Part shown: piece by piece, positions 23,358 to 32,152 of the stretch
Position numbering within the stretch: the stretch's first letter is position 1
How the letters are laid out: every line of letters starts with the position of its first letter
From: CAZEBW01 sp964510205
Lineage (GTDB): Bacteria; Chloroflexota; Anaerolineae; VGOG01
Reading direction: 5' to 3'
Assembly: GCA_964510205.1 (NCBI GenBank)
Contig: CAZEBW010000024.1
Span: 1-46,705, forward strand
Length of the DNA: 46,705 nt
The notes under the pieces: generated by a model
Seen by the model: the letters and a program-made list of their open reading frames with translations, nothing else
Database searches by the model: none
What the model was told of the DNA's origin: nothing
Position numbers and translations under genes: made by a program

Positions 23358-24166
23358 TGCTTGACCACCCATACGGAGCAGGGGGCGTGCTCCACGACCT
23401 GCCGGGTTATGTTGCCCAGCAGCCATTCCCTCAGCCTGCCGGTCGCTCCCGAGGCGCCCATGACAATGAGGTCGTAGTCGCCTTCGTCAGCCTCGTGGAG
23501 AATCTCGTCGGCGGCGACGCCGTGACGCAGCCTCAGTTCTGCGGTCACCTGGCGCCGGTCCAATATCTCGGCGCCGCGGCGCAGGTGCCGGGCGATGGGG
23601 GTATCGGTCTGGAGCAGTTCTGGCAGCGTCTCTTCGATCATACTGAGGCCGACGTACATGCTGGGAGCAATGCCGGCCACATGCAGGAGGGTAGCCTGGG
23701 CGTGGGCCGCCCTGGCTAACCAGGCGCCGCTCTCAATCACCCGTTCCGCCACGTCGTGGCCTGCGGTGCAAATGAGAATGCGTTCCAGCTTCGGCTCGAC
23801 TCCTTTGGCAATCACCACGGAAGTGGGAATGGAACGGACGACCTTATGGGCTACTGAACCCAGCAACTGTTGCGTCAACCCGCCCTCCCGGCGTGCTCCA
23901 ATGACCGTCAGATCGTAATCGCCCCTTCGCACCTCTGCCAGGATCTGCCTGACGGGGTCTCCCTGCCGAATGCGCGTGTCCACTACAAGATCCGCCAGCA
24001 TCTCGCCAGCAGCGTCCAAGAAGCGCACGCTATCTACTCGATCCTCCTTCGAGCGGGCGACGTGCAGGAGGGTGACCGCTGATTGGGTGGCGCGGGCAAT
24101 GATCTCGCCGAACGAGACTGCAGCTTCGGCGTGGGGCATGCCGGCGACACAAAGCAATATGTTCAT
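23354..24166 (-). CDS. Tandem universal stress protein (two Usp domains)
   Basis: 270 residues from ATG 24166 (GAGGAGGGGAG upstream). Domain 1 at about 1-125 ends YDLTVIGARREGGLTQQLLG and VVRSIPTSVVIAK. Domain 2 at about 128-270 (RILICTAGHDVAERVIESG) ends YDLIVMGASGATGRLREWLLG and HAPCSVWVVKQ, a good match to the Usp ATP-binding G-2x-G-9x-G region. Its stop overlaps the start of the SLC13-RCK_C gene, so the pair is translationally coupled and probably functions together. Confidence 0.9.
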   Translation of the reverse strand: MNILLCVAGMPHAEAAVSFGEIIARATQSAVTLLHVARSKEDRVDSVRFLDAAGEMLADLVVDTRIRQGDPVRQILAEVRRGDYDLTVIGARREGGLTQQLLGSVAHKVVRSIPTSVVIAKGVEPKLERILICTAGHDVAERVIESGAWLARAAHAQATLLHVAGIAPSMYVGLSMIEETLPELLQTDTPIARHLRRGAEILDRRQVTAELRLRHGVAADEILHEADEGDYDLIVMGASGATGRLREWLLGNITRQVVEHAPCSVWVVKQ

Positions 24167-24188
24167 TTCTCCCCTCCTCTTTTATCTA

Positions 24189-24322
24189 GAGATCTCCCGG
24201 AAAGTCCTTGGGAATGCTCCCAGCCCCCGTCCCCCGTTAGCGAAGCGGCGGCGTCGCCAGCGAAATCACCTCGCGGAAATCGCCCCGGAGACGGGGCTCA
24301 GAGCACTTTCCGGGAGAGCTCA
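24189..24322. repeat. Terminal-inverted-repeat element, copy B (134 bp)
   Basis: Ends GAGATCTCCCGGAAAGT (24189-24205) and ACTTTCCGGGAGAGCTC (24306-24322) are 17-bp inverted repeats with one mismatch. The inner CAGCCCCCGTCCCC pairs with GGAGACGGGGCT. It is the same family as 18943-19063 but with an extra AGCGAAGCGGCGGCGTCG stretch in the middle. It fills the gap between tauE and the Usp gene. Confidence 0.75.
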
Positions 24323-24327
24323 TCTGA

Positions 24328-25221
24328 TCATCCACCCAGAAGGCGGGCTAAGACCAGCAGCGCTCCGACCAAGGGCAGAAACGAGAAGAACAATCGGATG
24401 CGAGGCCCAGCGAAGAAGCGAGTGGAAACGGCCCCGATCTGTGCTCCAAGTGCAGCGCCGGTGTGCATCACCAACGCCATGAGGACGTCTACGTTGCCCT
24501 TGATGGCGTGAGTCAGTGTGCCGAAGCTGGCCGAGAACACGATTTCGAAGAGGTCGGTGCCCACCGCGACGTGAGTGGGGACGCCAAGCAAGTAGACCAG
24601 CAGCGGCATGCGAACAAAACCGCCTCCTACGCCTAGGCTTCCGGCCAGCAAACCGGTGAGAAATCCAACGCCCAGCACAACCCAAAGAGAAATGGAGGCG
24701 ATGCCTGAGCCGGGAAATGCGATCATCGGAGGCAGTTTAATGCTGTGGATGCGCTGGGTGAGACCCTCAAACCCTAGTGTGTCTTCAGTCCCCCCAGCAT
24801 CTTTGCGGATTGCACGCAGGGCCAGCAGGCTCTCCCAGGCGGTGAAGAAGCTGATGCTGAGAAGGATAAGGATGTAGAAAATGCCTATCACCACGTCCAC
24901 CGCGCCGATGGCTTTCAGCGTCTCAATCACTCGGGCCCCACACTCGACGCCCACGATAGTGCCCACTACCATCACCAGGCCCAACTTGATGTCCACGTGG
25001 CCCAGAGCGCGGTGGCGCCTGGCGGCGACGATGGACTTGCCCGTCATATGGGCTAGGTCAGTGCCTACGACAAAGTGCATGGGCACGCCGGCCCAAAACA
25101 TCAATGGCCCGGCGATGAAACCGCCGCCGACGCCAAAGAATCCGCCCAGGATGCCCACCAAGAATCCAATGCCAGCCAGCAGCAGCGGATTGACCGTCAC
25201 TCCGGCGATAGGAAATTCCAT
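24328..25221 (-). CDS. TauE/SafE family sulfite/organosulfonate exporter-like permease
   Basis: 297 residues, about eight helices in two similar halves. GILGGFFGVGGGFIAGPLM (about 18-37) and GLLAGSLGVGGGFVRMPLLV (about 190-210) are the repeated Gly-rich family motifs, each followed by HFVVGTDLAH / HVAVGTDLFE. The family exports sulfite, sulfonates or related anions; the substrate here is not known. It follows the 82-residue membrane protein gene by 12 bp in the same operon. Confidence 0.85.
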   Translation of the reverse strand: MEFPIAGVTVNPLLLAGIGFLVGILGGFFGVGGGFIAGPLMFWAGVPMHFVVGTDLAHMTGKSIVAARRHRALGHVDIKLGLVMVVGTIVGVECGARVIETLKAIGAVDVVIGIFYILILLSISFFTAWESLLALRAIRKDAGGTEDTLGFEGLTQRIHSIKLPPMIAFPGSGIASISLWVVLGVGFLTGLLAGSLGVGGGFVRMPLLVYLLGVPTHVAVGTDLFEIVFSASFGTLTHAIKGNVDVLMALVMHTGAALGAQIGAVSTRFFAGPRIRLFFSFLPLVGALLVLARLLGG

Positions 25222-25233
25222 CGTTGAGTCCCC

Positions 25234-25482
25234 CTACTCCAGCCGCCCGAGCCGAAGCCGGTCGAGCAGGAAGGAGGTGATAAGGTCCAGGAGCACCCCC
25301 TGGGTAACGATCAATCCGAGGCTGATGAGGGCATAGGTGATCAGGTTGCCGCCGAAGAGTCGAGCCAGCGGCTCGCCCAGCAGCCGCAAAACGACAAGGG
25401 AATAAACAGTGACCAGGATGCCATATATGGCCAATTCGATCACAAAGTTGCGCATCAGTCTACGCGTATCTCGTGTATTCAT
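25234..25482 (-). CDS. Small two/three-helix membrane protein, probable TauE partner
   Basis: 82 residues from ATG 25482, preceded by GGGAGGGACG; a longer frame upstream has no support. Two or three hydrophobic helices (FVIELAIYGILVTVYSLVVL; LITYALISLGLIVTQGVLL) and a short basic end. No family was recognised. The 12-bp spacing to tauE on the same strand suggests a joint operon, and it is the first gene of the stress-transport cluster. Confidence 0.65.
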   Translation of the reverse strand: MNTRDTRRLMRNFVIELAIYGILVTVYSLVVLRLLGEPLARLFGGNLITYALISLGLIVTQGVLLDLITSFLLDRLRLGRLE

Positions 25483-25609
25483 CGTCCCTCCCGTTTTGAA
25501 AGGTCCTCTCCAGTGTGCCAACTACTTCCCATTATAAATCAATGAGGCGTAGCTGTCAAATGGAGACTGCGATCAGCGGAGCAGAGCGTAGGCGGACAAA
25601 ATAAAAAGA

Positions 25610-25694
25610 GTGTGGCTAAAATCTGCGGAAGGTAGTAGCGACTTCAGTCGCTTGGAACGACTAAAGTCGTCACTACCACAAGTTTTAGCCACAC
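25610..25694. repeat. AGTCGC/GACTAAAGTC inverted-repeat element, full copy
   Basis: Outer ends GTGTGGCTAAAA and TTTTAGCCACAC. The inner long hairpin has GGTAGTAGCGACTTCAGTCG pairing with CGACTAAAGTCGTCACTACC with few mismatches. A copy lacking the left end lies at 33909-33976. The 319-bp gap (25483-25801) holds this element and the darA terminator; nothing else was seen. Confidence 0.75.
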
Positions 25695-25700
25695 CCAAAT

Positions 25701-25725
25701 AAAAAGGCCACAGGAAACCTGTGGC
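25701..25725 (-). terminator. Intrinsic terminator after darA
   Basis: Stem GCCACAGG / CCTGTGGC with loop AAA, followed on the minus strand by CTTTTTATTT. It ends the transcript from the hrcA-darA gene block. Confidence 0.85.
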
Positions 25726-25801
25726 TCAGCTACTCAGAACGTGCACGCTGTGTGCCTCAAGAGAGGGAAGTGGCAGCTGACGACTTAGGTCGCTTCTGCT
25801 T

Positions 25802-26095
25802 CTACAATCTCTCCAGTCTCTCCACATGGATCACGAAGACGACGGCTCCTCTGACCTCCACTTCTTTGGCTTTGGGCCAGGCAGGCGTATGCAGGCGCGA
25901 CTTGACGTGCCGCCTGATGATGCTCAGCGCCTCATCAACTTGCTCTTCCTCGACGCCGCTCACAATGGTCGTGTTGCCCTCTCGCAGGAAGCCGCCGGTG
26001 CTGGCCATGCGCGTGGCTCTGAAACCCTGGGCCAACAGGGCATTGATCACCGCATCAGCGTCGGCGTTGTGCACAATGGCCTGGATCAGTTTCAT
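25802..26095 (-). CDS. darA: DarA/PstA-type PII-like c-di-AMP receptor
   Basis: 97 residues with the conserved GF-ATRMASTGGFLREGNTT segment (about 25-43) and the VSGVEEEQVDEALSIIRRH region (about 45-64). These match the cyclic-di-AMP receptor family DarA/PstA (DUF970), whose trimer binds c-di-AMP between subunits. Usual length is about 109 residues; the C-terminal strand EVRGAVVFVIHVERL is present. The downstream target is unknown in any bacterium. Good Shine-Dalgarno (AGAGGT). It follows rsmE on the same strand, and its terminator is at 25701-25725. Confidence 0.85.
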   Translation of the reverse strand: MKLIQAIVHNADADAVINALLAQGFRATRMASTGGFLREGNTTIVSGVEEEQVDEALSIIRRHVKSRLHTPAWPKAKEVEVRGAVVFVIHVERLERL

Positions 26096-26110
26096 GTTTT
26101 TACCTCTCTC

Positions 26111-26155
26111 CTCAGCTTTCAGATTTCAGAGATCAGCGATTCCCTGATTCCCTTA
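26111..26155. repeat. Word repeat in the rsmE-darA junction
   Basis: CAGATTTCAGAGATCAGCG and TTCCCTGATTCCC-type words overlap the last codons of rsmE and the gap to darA. The related GAATCAGGGAGTG word precedes glnA at about 35412-35424. Confidence 0.45.
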
Positions 26156-26932
26156 GCCCAAGTCCCCCAGCTCATACATGATCGCCGCCGCGGCCACCAA
26201 GCCAGCCGTCTCGGCCCGCAGGATGCGGGGACCCAGGGTGATGGGCACGAAGCCGTACCGTTCAGCCAACATCACCTCGTCTAGAGTGAACCCACCTTCG
26301 GGGCCGACAAAGAGGCTGATGGAAAAGGGTCTAGAAGGAAATGATGGAGTCTTCTTCCTGTGCGACTTCTCTTCCCCCCTCCCAAACACCAGCTTCAGGT
26401 TGACCCTCTCCTCTGCCTCCCACGGCATTAGTGAAAGCCCGCCTGTCCGCTTCGCTCGTTCGCAGGCCTGGGGAAAAAGCACGGCCGGTTGGAGATCGGG
26501 CAGCCTGCCTCGCTCGCTTTGCTCCGCCGCTTCCCGCACGATGCGCTGCCAACGCCCCATCTTCTTGTTCACGTCATCCAGGCTGGAAATGACGCAGCGC
26601 TGGCTGATGAGGGGTACAAATTCCACGACGCCCAGCTCTGTACCCTTCTGCAAGACGAGCTCGAAATGGTCGCCCTTGAGCACGCTCTGATAGATAGAGA
26701 GCTTGGTACGGGGCTCGCCGGTGGCCAGCGTCCTGCTCAGCACCTTGCTGACCACCTGATCTCGGCCGACCTCGACGATTTCGGCCTTGCGCTCCCAGCC
26801 GGAGTTATCCAAGATGATGATGAAGTCGCCAGGAGCTAGGCGCAGGACGTTGCGGATGTGGTGCACAGCCGGCCCGGTGATCGTGACTTTGTTCCCCTCA
26901 ACTTGGTCGGGCGATACAAAAAAGCGGTGCAT
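26153..26932 (-). CDS. rsmE: 16S rRNA (uracil-1498-N3)-methyltransferase
   Basis: 259 residues, usual length about 245. An N-terminal PUA-like RNA-binding part (HRFFVSPDQVEGNKVTITG, HHIRNVLRLAPGD) is followed by the SPOUT methyltransferase with its knot: LFVGPEGGFTLDE and ITLGPRILRAETA (about 216-250). It methylates U1498 of 16S rRNA with S-adenosylmethionine. The segment GRGEEKSHRKKTPSFPSRPF just before the knot is longer and less conserved than usual. It lies 18 bp after prmA, a common pairing. Confidence 0.9.
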   Translation of the reverse strand: MHRFFVSPDQVEGNKVTITGPAVHHIRNVLRLAPGDFIIILDNSGWERKAEIVEVGRDQVVSKVLSRTLATGEPRTKLSIYQSVLKGDHFELVLQKGTELGVVEFVPLISQRCVISSLDDVNKKMGRWQRIVREAAEQSERGRLPDLQPAVLFPQACERAKRTGGLSLMPWEAEERVNLKLVFGRGEEKSHRKKTPSFPSRPFSISLFVGPEGGFTLDEVMLAERYGFVPITLGPRILRAETAGLVAAAAIMYELGDLG

Positions 26933-26940
26933 GATCTGGA

Positions 26941-26973
26941 TTCTCCGAACTTACGAGTTCACGGACTTACCAA
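26941..26973. repeat. Word repeat at the 3' end of prmA
   Basis: On the minus strand GGTAAGTCCGTGAACTCG then TAAGTTCGG: a word repeat that encodes the last residues (GKSVNS) and the stop codon of prmA. Confidence 0.45.
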
Positions 26974-27829
26974 CCAAGGTCACCCAATCTTTCTCCTGCC
27001 GACGTTCGATGATCTCCAATCCGTGCTCTTTCAGAGCCGCCGCGACTTCTGCTTCTTGCTCTTCGATGATGCCCGCCGCGACTAACAGTCCGCTGGGGCG
27101 AACTCGATCCGCTAACCCCTGGGCGCTGAGCTCGATGATCACCTTGGCCAAGATGTTGACGAGCACGAAGCCGAACTTCCCCGGCGCCCTGTCCAGCGAG
27201 CCAAGCTCAACGGTGACGATGTCTTGCACGCCGTTGGCCCGCACGTTAGATCGGGCTGCTTTCACGGCCAGCGGATCGCTATCCAGAGCCAGGACAGCGC
27301 CTGCACCCAACTTGGCCGCAGCGATAGCCAGGATGCCTGATCCTGTGCCCAGGTCCAGCACTTCGGTTCCCGGCTTCAGATGCTCCTCCAGGGCCTGCAG
27401 GCACATCTGCGTGGTGGGGTGCAGGCCCGTGCCGAAGGCCATGCCCGGATCCAGTTCAATGACCACATCGTTGGGCCGGGGCGCGTACTCCTGCCATTGG
27501 GGCTTGATCACTATGCGTTGGCCGATACGCTGGATGTGATAGTGCTTCTTCCAGGCGTTGGCCCAATCCTCTTCGCTGAGCTCACGGAATTCAGGTGGCG
27601 CCAGAGGATAAATCTGACTCAGATGCCAGAGGGCCTCCTCTATGCGCTGCCTAGTTTTTAGTCCTTTTTCGTCTAGAGGCAGGTAGGTCTTGACGGAGGT
27701 TCCTGCAGCGTTACCTGATTCGTCGTCAAAATCGGTTGACAGCACCGCCCCATAATAGCGGTTGAACACCTCGCTCACCGCTTCGGCGGCTTCGCCGTCC
27801 ACCTGTACACCAACTTCCAGCCAGTTCAA
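26951..27829 (-). CDS. prmA: Ribosomal protein L11 methyltransferase
   Basis: 292 residues, normal length. The N-terminal substrate-binding part (NWLEVGVQVDGEAAEAVSEV) fits the family start, so TTG 27829 is the likely initiator, with TAGGA close upstream. The Rossmann SAM-binding motif is EVLDLGTGSGILAIAAAKLG (about 157-176), and VLVNILAKVIIELS (about 218-231) is the substrate loop. It trimethylates L11. The last six codons derive from a word repeat (26941-26973). It follows the PIN toxin gene by 6 bp. Confidence 0.9.
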   Translation of the reverse strand: MNWLEVGVQVDGEAAEAVSEVFNRYYGAVLSTDFDDESGNAAGTSVKTYLPLDEKGLKTRQRIEEALWHLSQIYPLAPPEFRELSEEDWANAWKKHYHIQRIGQRIVIKPQWQEYAPRPNDVVIELDPGMAFGTGLHPTTQMCLQALEEHLKPGTEVLDLGTGSGILAIAAAKLGAGAVLALDSDPLAVKAARSNVRANGVQDIVTVELGSLDRAPGKFGFVLVNILAKVIIELSAQGLADRVRPSGLLVAAGIIEEQEAEVAAALKEHGLEIIERRQEKDWVTLVGKSVNS

Positions 27830-27835
27830 TCCTAT

Positions 27836-28342
27836 TCACCACTCGACTATGCTTTCGGCAGGTGCAACTTCACCTTGCTCAAGTTTCTGGAGCAACGTTG
27901 AAGCATCCACCACTTCAAAGGCTTCTGTTTCGAGCTCACGCAGGAAGTCCCTATTCTCGGAGACCAAGAACTTCGCTCCAACCCACTCCGCAATGGCACC
28001 GATAAAGGCATCCTCCTCAGAGAGGCGCAGATCGAGGTATTTCAACCACAGTTCCACTGGCGGTTCGCCATAAGACCTCACCATATGCGCTGAGGGATCG
28101 TTAAGAAGACCATAGAACATCTTGGGAAGCGTCGAGCTTATTGCCGCAAGATTACTCGTGACCTCCTGCACGACTATTGCTGGAACGATCACAGCGTAAT
28201 CCTTGATCAGCTTTAGGAGGGCTGCCGAATCGCTCTGGGGGTCGGTGAAGCCAAAGATGTATTCGTTGCTATCCAGGACGAGTATATCGCCGGCTATACT
28301 CCGATTCCCAAAGGTGCTTTCGAGTGCTTCGGAGTTCGGCAA
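27836..28342 (-). CDS. PIN-domain toxin with TTG start inside the antitoxin gene
   Basis: 168 residues. PIN signature residues: ILVLDSNEYIFGF (first Asp), AIVVQEVTSNLAA (Glu), RLSEEDAFIGAIAEWVGAKF (acidic pair) and FLVSENRDFLREL. Start TTG 28342 is preceded at 6-7 nt by a perfect AAGGAGG, which lies within the antitoxin coding sequence. The two genes overlap by 74 bp in different frames. This would make toxin translation depend on antitoxin translation. It is a predicted RNase of the VapC superfamily; target unknown. Confidence 0.75.
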   Translation of the reverse strand: MPNSEALESTFGNRSIAGDILVLDSNEYIFGFTDPQSDSAALLKLIKDYAVIVPAIVVQEVTSNLAAISSTLPKMFYGLLNDPSAHMVRSYGEPPVELWLKYLDLRLSEEDAFIGAIAEWVGAKFLVSENRDFLRELETEAFEVVDASTLLQKLEQGEVAPAESIVEW

Positions 28343-28541
28343 TTATTTCCTCCTTCGTCTTGTCCACCTCGCCAGCCCTTTGAAATTCCCTCTGAATCTC
28401 CTCAATACGGTCCTCCCATGTTACGGAACGCAATGCGTCCCGCAAAAGACTCTCGATGTATTCTGAGGAGAGTATCCCTGCCTTTCGAGCATCTTGATAT
28501 AGCCCTTCAGGCAAGGTAAGAGTGATCTCTTTTACGGCCAT
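28269..28541 (-). CDS. Antitoxin, CopG/RHH-like
   Basis: 90 residues, start ATG 28541. EITLTLPEGLYQDARKAGILSSEYIESLLRDAL looks like a ribbon-helix-helix DNA-binding domain, followed by a charged helical tail (about 45-90) suited to toxin binding. RHH antitoxins usually repress their own operon. The gene lies 13 bp after dnaJ, inside the heat-shock locus. Family assignment is by pattern only. Confidence 0.65.
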   Translation of the reverse strand: MAVKEITLTLPEGLYQDARKAGILSSEYIESLLRDALRSVTWEDRIEEIQREFQRAGEVDKTKEEIIAELRSTRKHLWESEYSRRYTRPG

Positions 28542-28554
28542 CTCTCTAACCTCC

Positions 28555-29694
28555 CTACACTTTAAGGAAATCCATCATCTTCTCGAAGAAGCTCTTTTCC
28601 TGCTGAGGGATGACCTCTTTACCCAAAGTCTTGGCCAAATCCCCGAACAGCTCTTTCTGCTCGTCGCTCAAATCGGTGGGAATCGCCACTTGCACGATCA
28701 CCAACTGATCGCCCCGGCCGTTGCGCCGGAGATAGGGCACGCCCTTGCCCCGCAGGCGGAAGACCTTGCCCGTCTGGGCGCCCGCAGGAATAGTCAGCTT
28801 CTCCTCGCCCTCCAGCGTGGGCACCATGACCTCGTCGCCTAAAGCTGCCTGAGCGACGTTGATGGCCAGTTCTAGGATGATGTTGTTGTCTTGGCGGCGA
28901 AAATAGCGATGGGGCTTCACTGAGAGAACCACATAGAGGTTGCCCGGTGGGCCGCCCCGCTGACCGGACTCTCCCTCACCGGCCAAGCGAATCTTCGTCC
29001 CGTTATCTACTCCCGCCGGCACTTTAACGGAGATGGTGCGGGTCACTCGCACACGCTTTCGACCACGACATTCATGGCAAGGGGTGTTGACGATCTCCCC
29101 TTCCCCTTGGCAGCGGGGGCAAGTGCTCACGTTGATGAAAGAGCCGAGAATGGACTGTTGGGTGCGCCGCACCTCGCCGCTTCCGTTGCACTGGGGACAA
29201 CTGATAGGGCTGGTGCCCGGCTCCGCGCCGCTGCCATGACAGCGAGGGCAGGTCTCGTAGCGTGGAATCTCCAGCTCCTTCTCGCAGCCGAAGACCGCTT
29301 CCTCGAAAGAGATGGTCAGATCGTAGCGCAGGTCGGCCCCTCGGCGCGGCGCGCGGCGCGCTCCGGTCCGAGGTCCGAAGCCGAAAAGATCTCCGAAGAT
29401 ATCACCGAAGCCATCAAACCCGAACCCGAAATCGCCGTAGCGAGACTGTCCGCCGTCGCCCCAGCGGCCCTGCACCCCCGAATGGCCGAAACGGTCGTAG
29501 GTGGCTCGCTTCTCCTGATCGGAGAGCACCTCGTGGGCCTCGTTGATCTCTTTGAACTTGGCCTCGGCGTCGGGGCTGCTGTTGACGTCGGGATGGTATT
29601 GGCGGGCCAGCCCTCGATAGGCTTTCCTGATCTCGTCCTGGCTGGCACTTCGGCCCACGCCGAGCACATCATAGTAGTCGCGTTTTGGACTCAT
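28555..29694 (-). CDS. dnaJ: Chaperone protein DnaJ
   Basis: 379 residues, the usual type I length. J domain DYYDVLGVGRSASQDEIRKA ... HPD (YHPDVNSS, about 33-40), a Gly/Phe-rich linker (YGDFGFGFDGFGDIFGDLFGF), and four zinc CXXCXGXG units: CPRCHGSG, CPQCNGSG, CPRCQGEG and the variant CHECRGRK. The C-terminal substrate-binding domain follows. It is the DnaK co-chaperone. It is separated from dnaK by the DUF4258/DUF2283 pair. Confidence 0.97.
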   Translation of the reverse strand: MSPKRDYYDVLGVGRSASQDEIRKAYRGLARQYHPDVNSSPDAEAKFKEINEAHEVLSDQEKRATYDRFGHSGVQGRWGDGGQSRYGDFGFGFDGFGDIFGDLFGFGPRTGARRAPRRGADLRYDLTISFEEAVFGCEKELEIPRYETCPRCHGSGAEPGTSPISCPQCNGSGEVRRTQQSILGSFINVSTCPRCQGEGEIVNTPCHECRGRKRVRVTRTISVKVPAGVDNGTKIRLAGEGESGQRGGPPGNLYVVLSVKPHRYFRRQDNNIILELAINVAQAALGDEVMVPTLEGEEKLTIPAGAQTGKVFRLRGKGVPYLRRNGRGDQLVIVQVAIPTDLSDEQKELFGDLAKTLGKEVIPQQEKSFFEKMMDFLKV

Positions 29695-29704
29695 CTGTCC
29701 TCAA

Positions 29705-29920
29705 TTATTGTGCTACCAGGGCGATGTCCTCCAGAACCACCTGCCTGAAGACTTCTGGAGCGCCAAATCGTCTTACTGCATCCAGAATCTCTATCCCTGC
29801 TAGCCGCCCTTCAGCATCGTAGTCGGCCGCAATGCCTTCGGCCAGGTGTTTGGTCGTCACCGTGGTCTCGATAAAGCGAATGTAGAGCGCGTCCACTTCC
29901 GCATCATACGTAATTCTCAT
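29705..29920 (-). CDS. DUF2283 small protein
   Basis: 71 residues. The full family pattern is present: MRITYDAEVDALYIRF, TTKHLAEGIAADYDAEGRLAGIEIL and a short C-terminal part. DUF2283 genes often pair with DUF4258, as here (15 bp apart), and the pair is suspected to be a toxin-antitoxin system. It lies between dnaK and dnaJ, 10 bp before dnaJ, so it is likely co-transcribed with them. Confidence 0.8.
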   Translation of the reverse strand: MRITYDAEVDALYIRFIETTVTTKHLAEGIAADYDAEGRLAGIEILDAVRRFGAPEVFRQVVLEDIALVAQ

Positions 29921-29935
29921 CTGTCCGTTCCTCCA

Positions 29936-30190
29936 TCAAAAGTAGTAGACATAGACGGTCACTACAACGATTTCGTCAGCTTCTTCCACGAAGATGGGCC
30001 GTACTCGCTTCGTGGGATACACTCTCTTGTTCCATTCACGACCATAGGGAAAATCCTTTCGACATTCCAACCGCCCTAACTCCGCTGGCCTCCAGGGAGT
30101 TGTCCGAATGGCTTCTTTGACTTCCTCTTCTGTCGCGCCGCGATATCGCAAATTGTCCCTGGCATGGCCGGAAAGACGGATCGGTTTCAT
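29936..30190 (-). CDS. DUF4258 protein (putative toxin partner of DUF2283)
   Basis: 84 residues: IRLSGHARDNLRYRGATEEEVKEAIR (the family N-terminal helix), CRKDFPYGREWNKRVYPTKRVRPIFVEEADE and VVVTVYVYYF at the end. This basic compact fold resembles RelE/HigB-like endonucleases in general form, but catalysis is not shown. Start ATG 30190 with AGAGGAG close upstream. It starts 10 bp after dnaK. Confidence 0.75.
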   Translation of the reverse strand: MKPIRLSGHARDNLRYRGATEEEVKEAIRTTPWRPAELGRLECRKDFPYGREWNKRVYPTKRVRPIFVEEADEIVVVTVYVYYF

Positions 30191-30199
30191 ATCTCCTCT

Positions 30200-32089
<1,890 letters not shown>

Positions 32090-32110
32090 TGCTGGTTGTT
32101 TCCTCCGTGT

Positions 32111-32152
32111 TAAAGTTGAAAGTTTAGAGTTTAGAGTTTTGGGTTTCGGGCT
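32111..32152. repeat. Word repeat AGTTTAGAGTTTAGAGTTT at the grpE end
   Basis: Three TTTAGAG(T) units and GGGTTTCGGGCTT. On the minus strand they encode the last residues of GrpE (PETQNSKL) and its TAA stop. Confidence 0.6.

Noticed and set aside
18943..24322. Inverted-end elements as insertion sequences
   Set aside because: At 121-134 bp they have no transposase and no clear target-site duplications.
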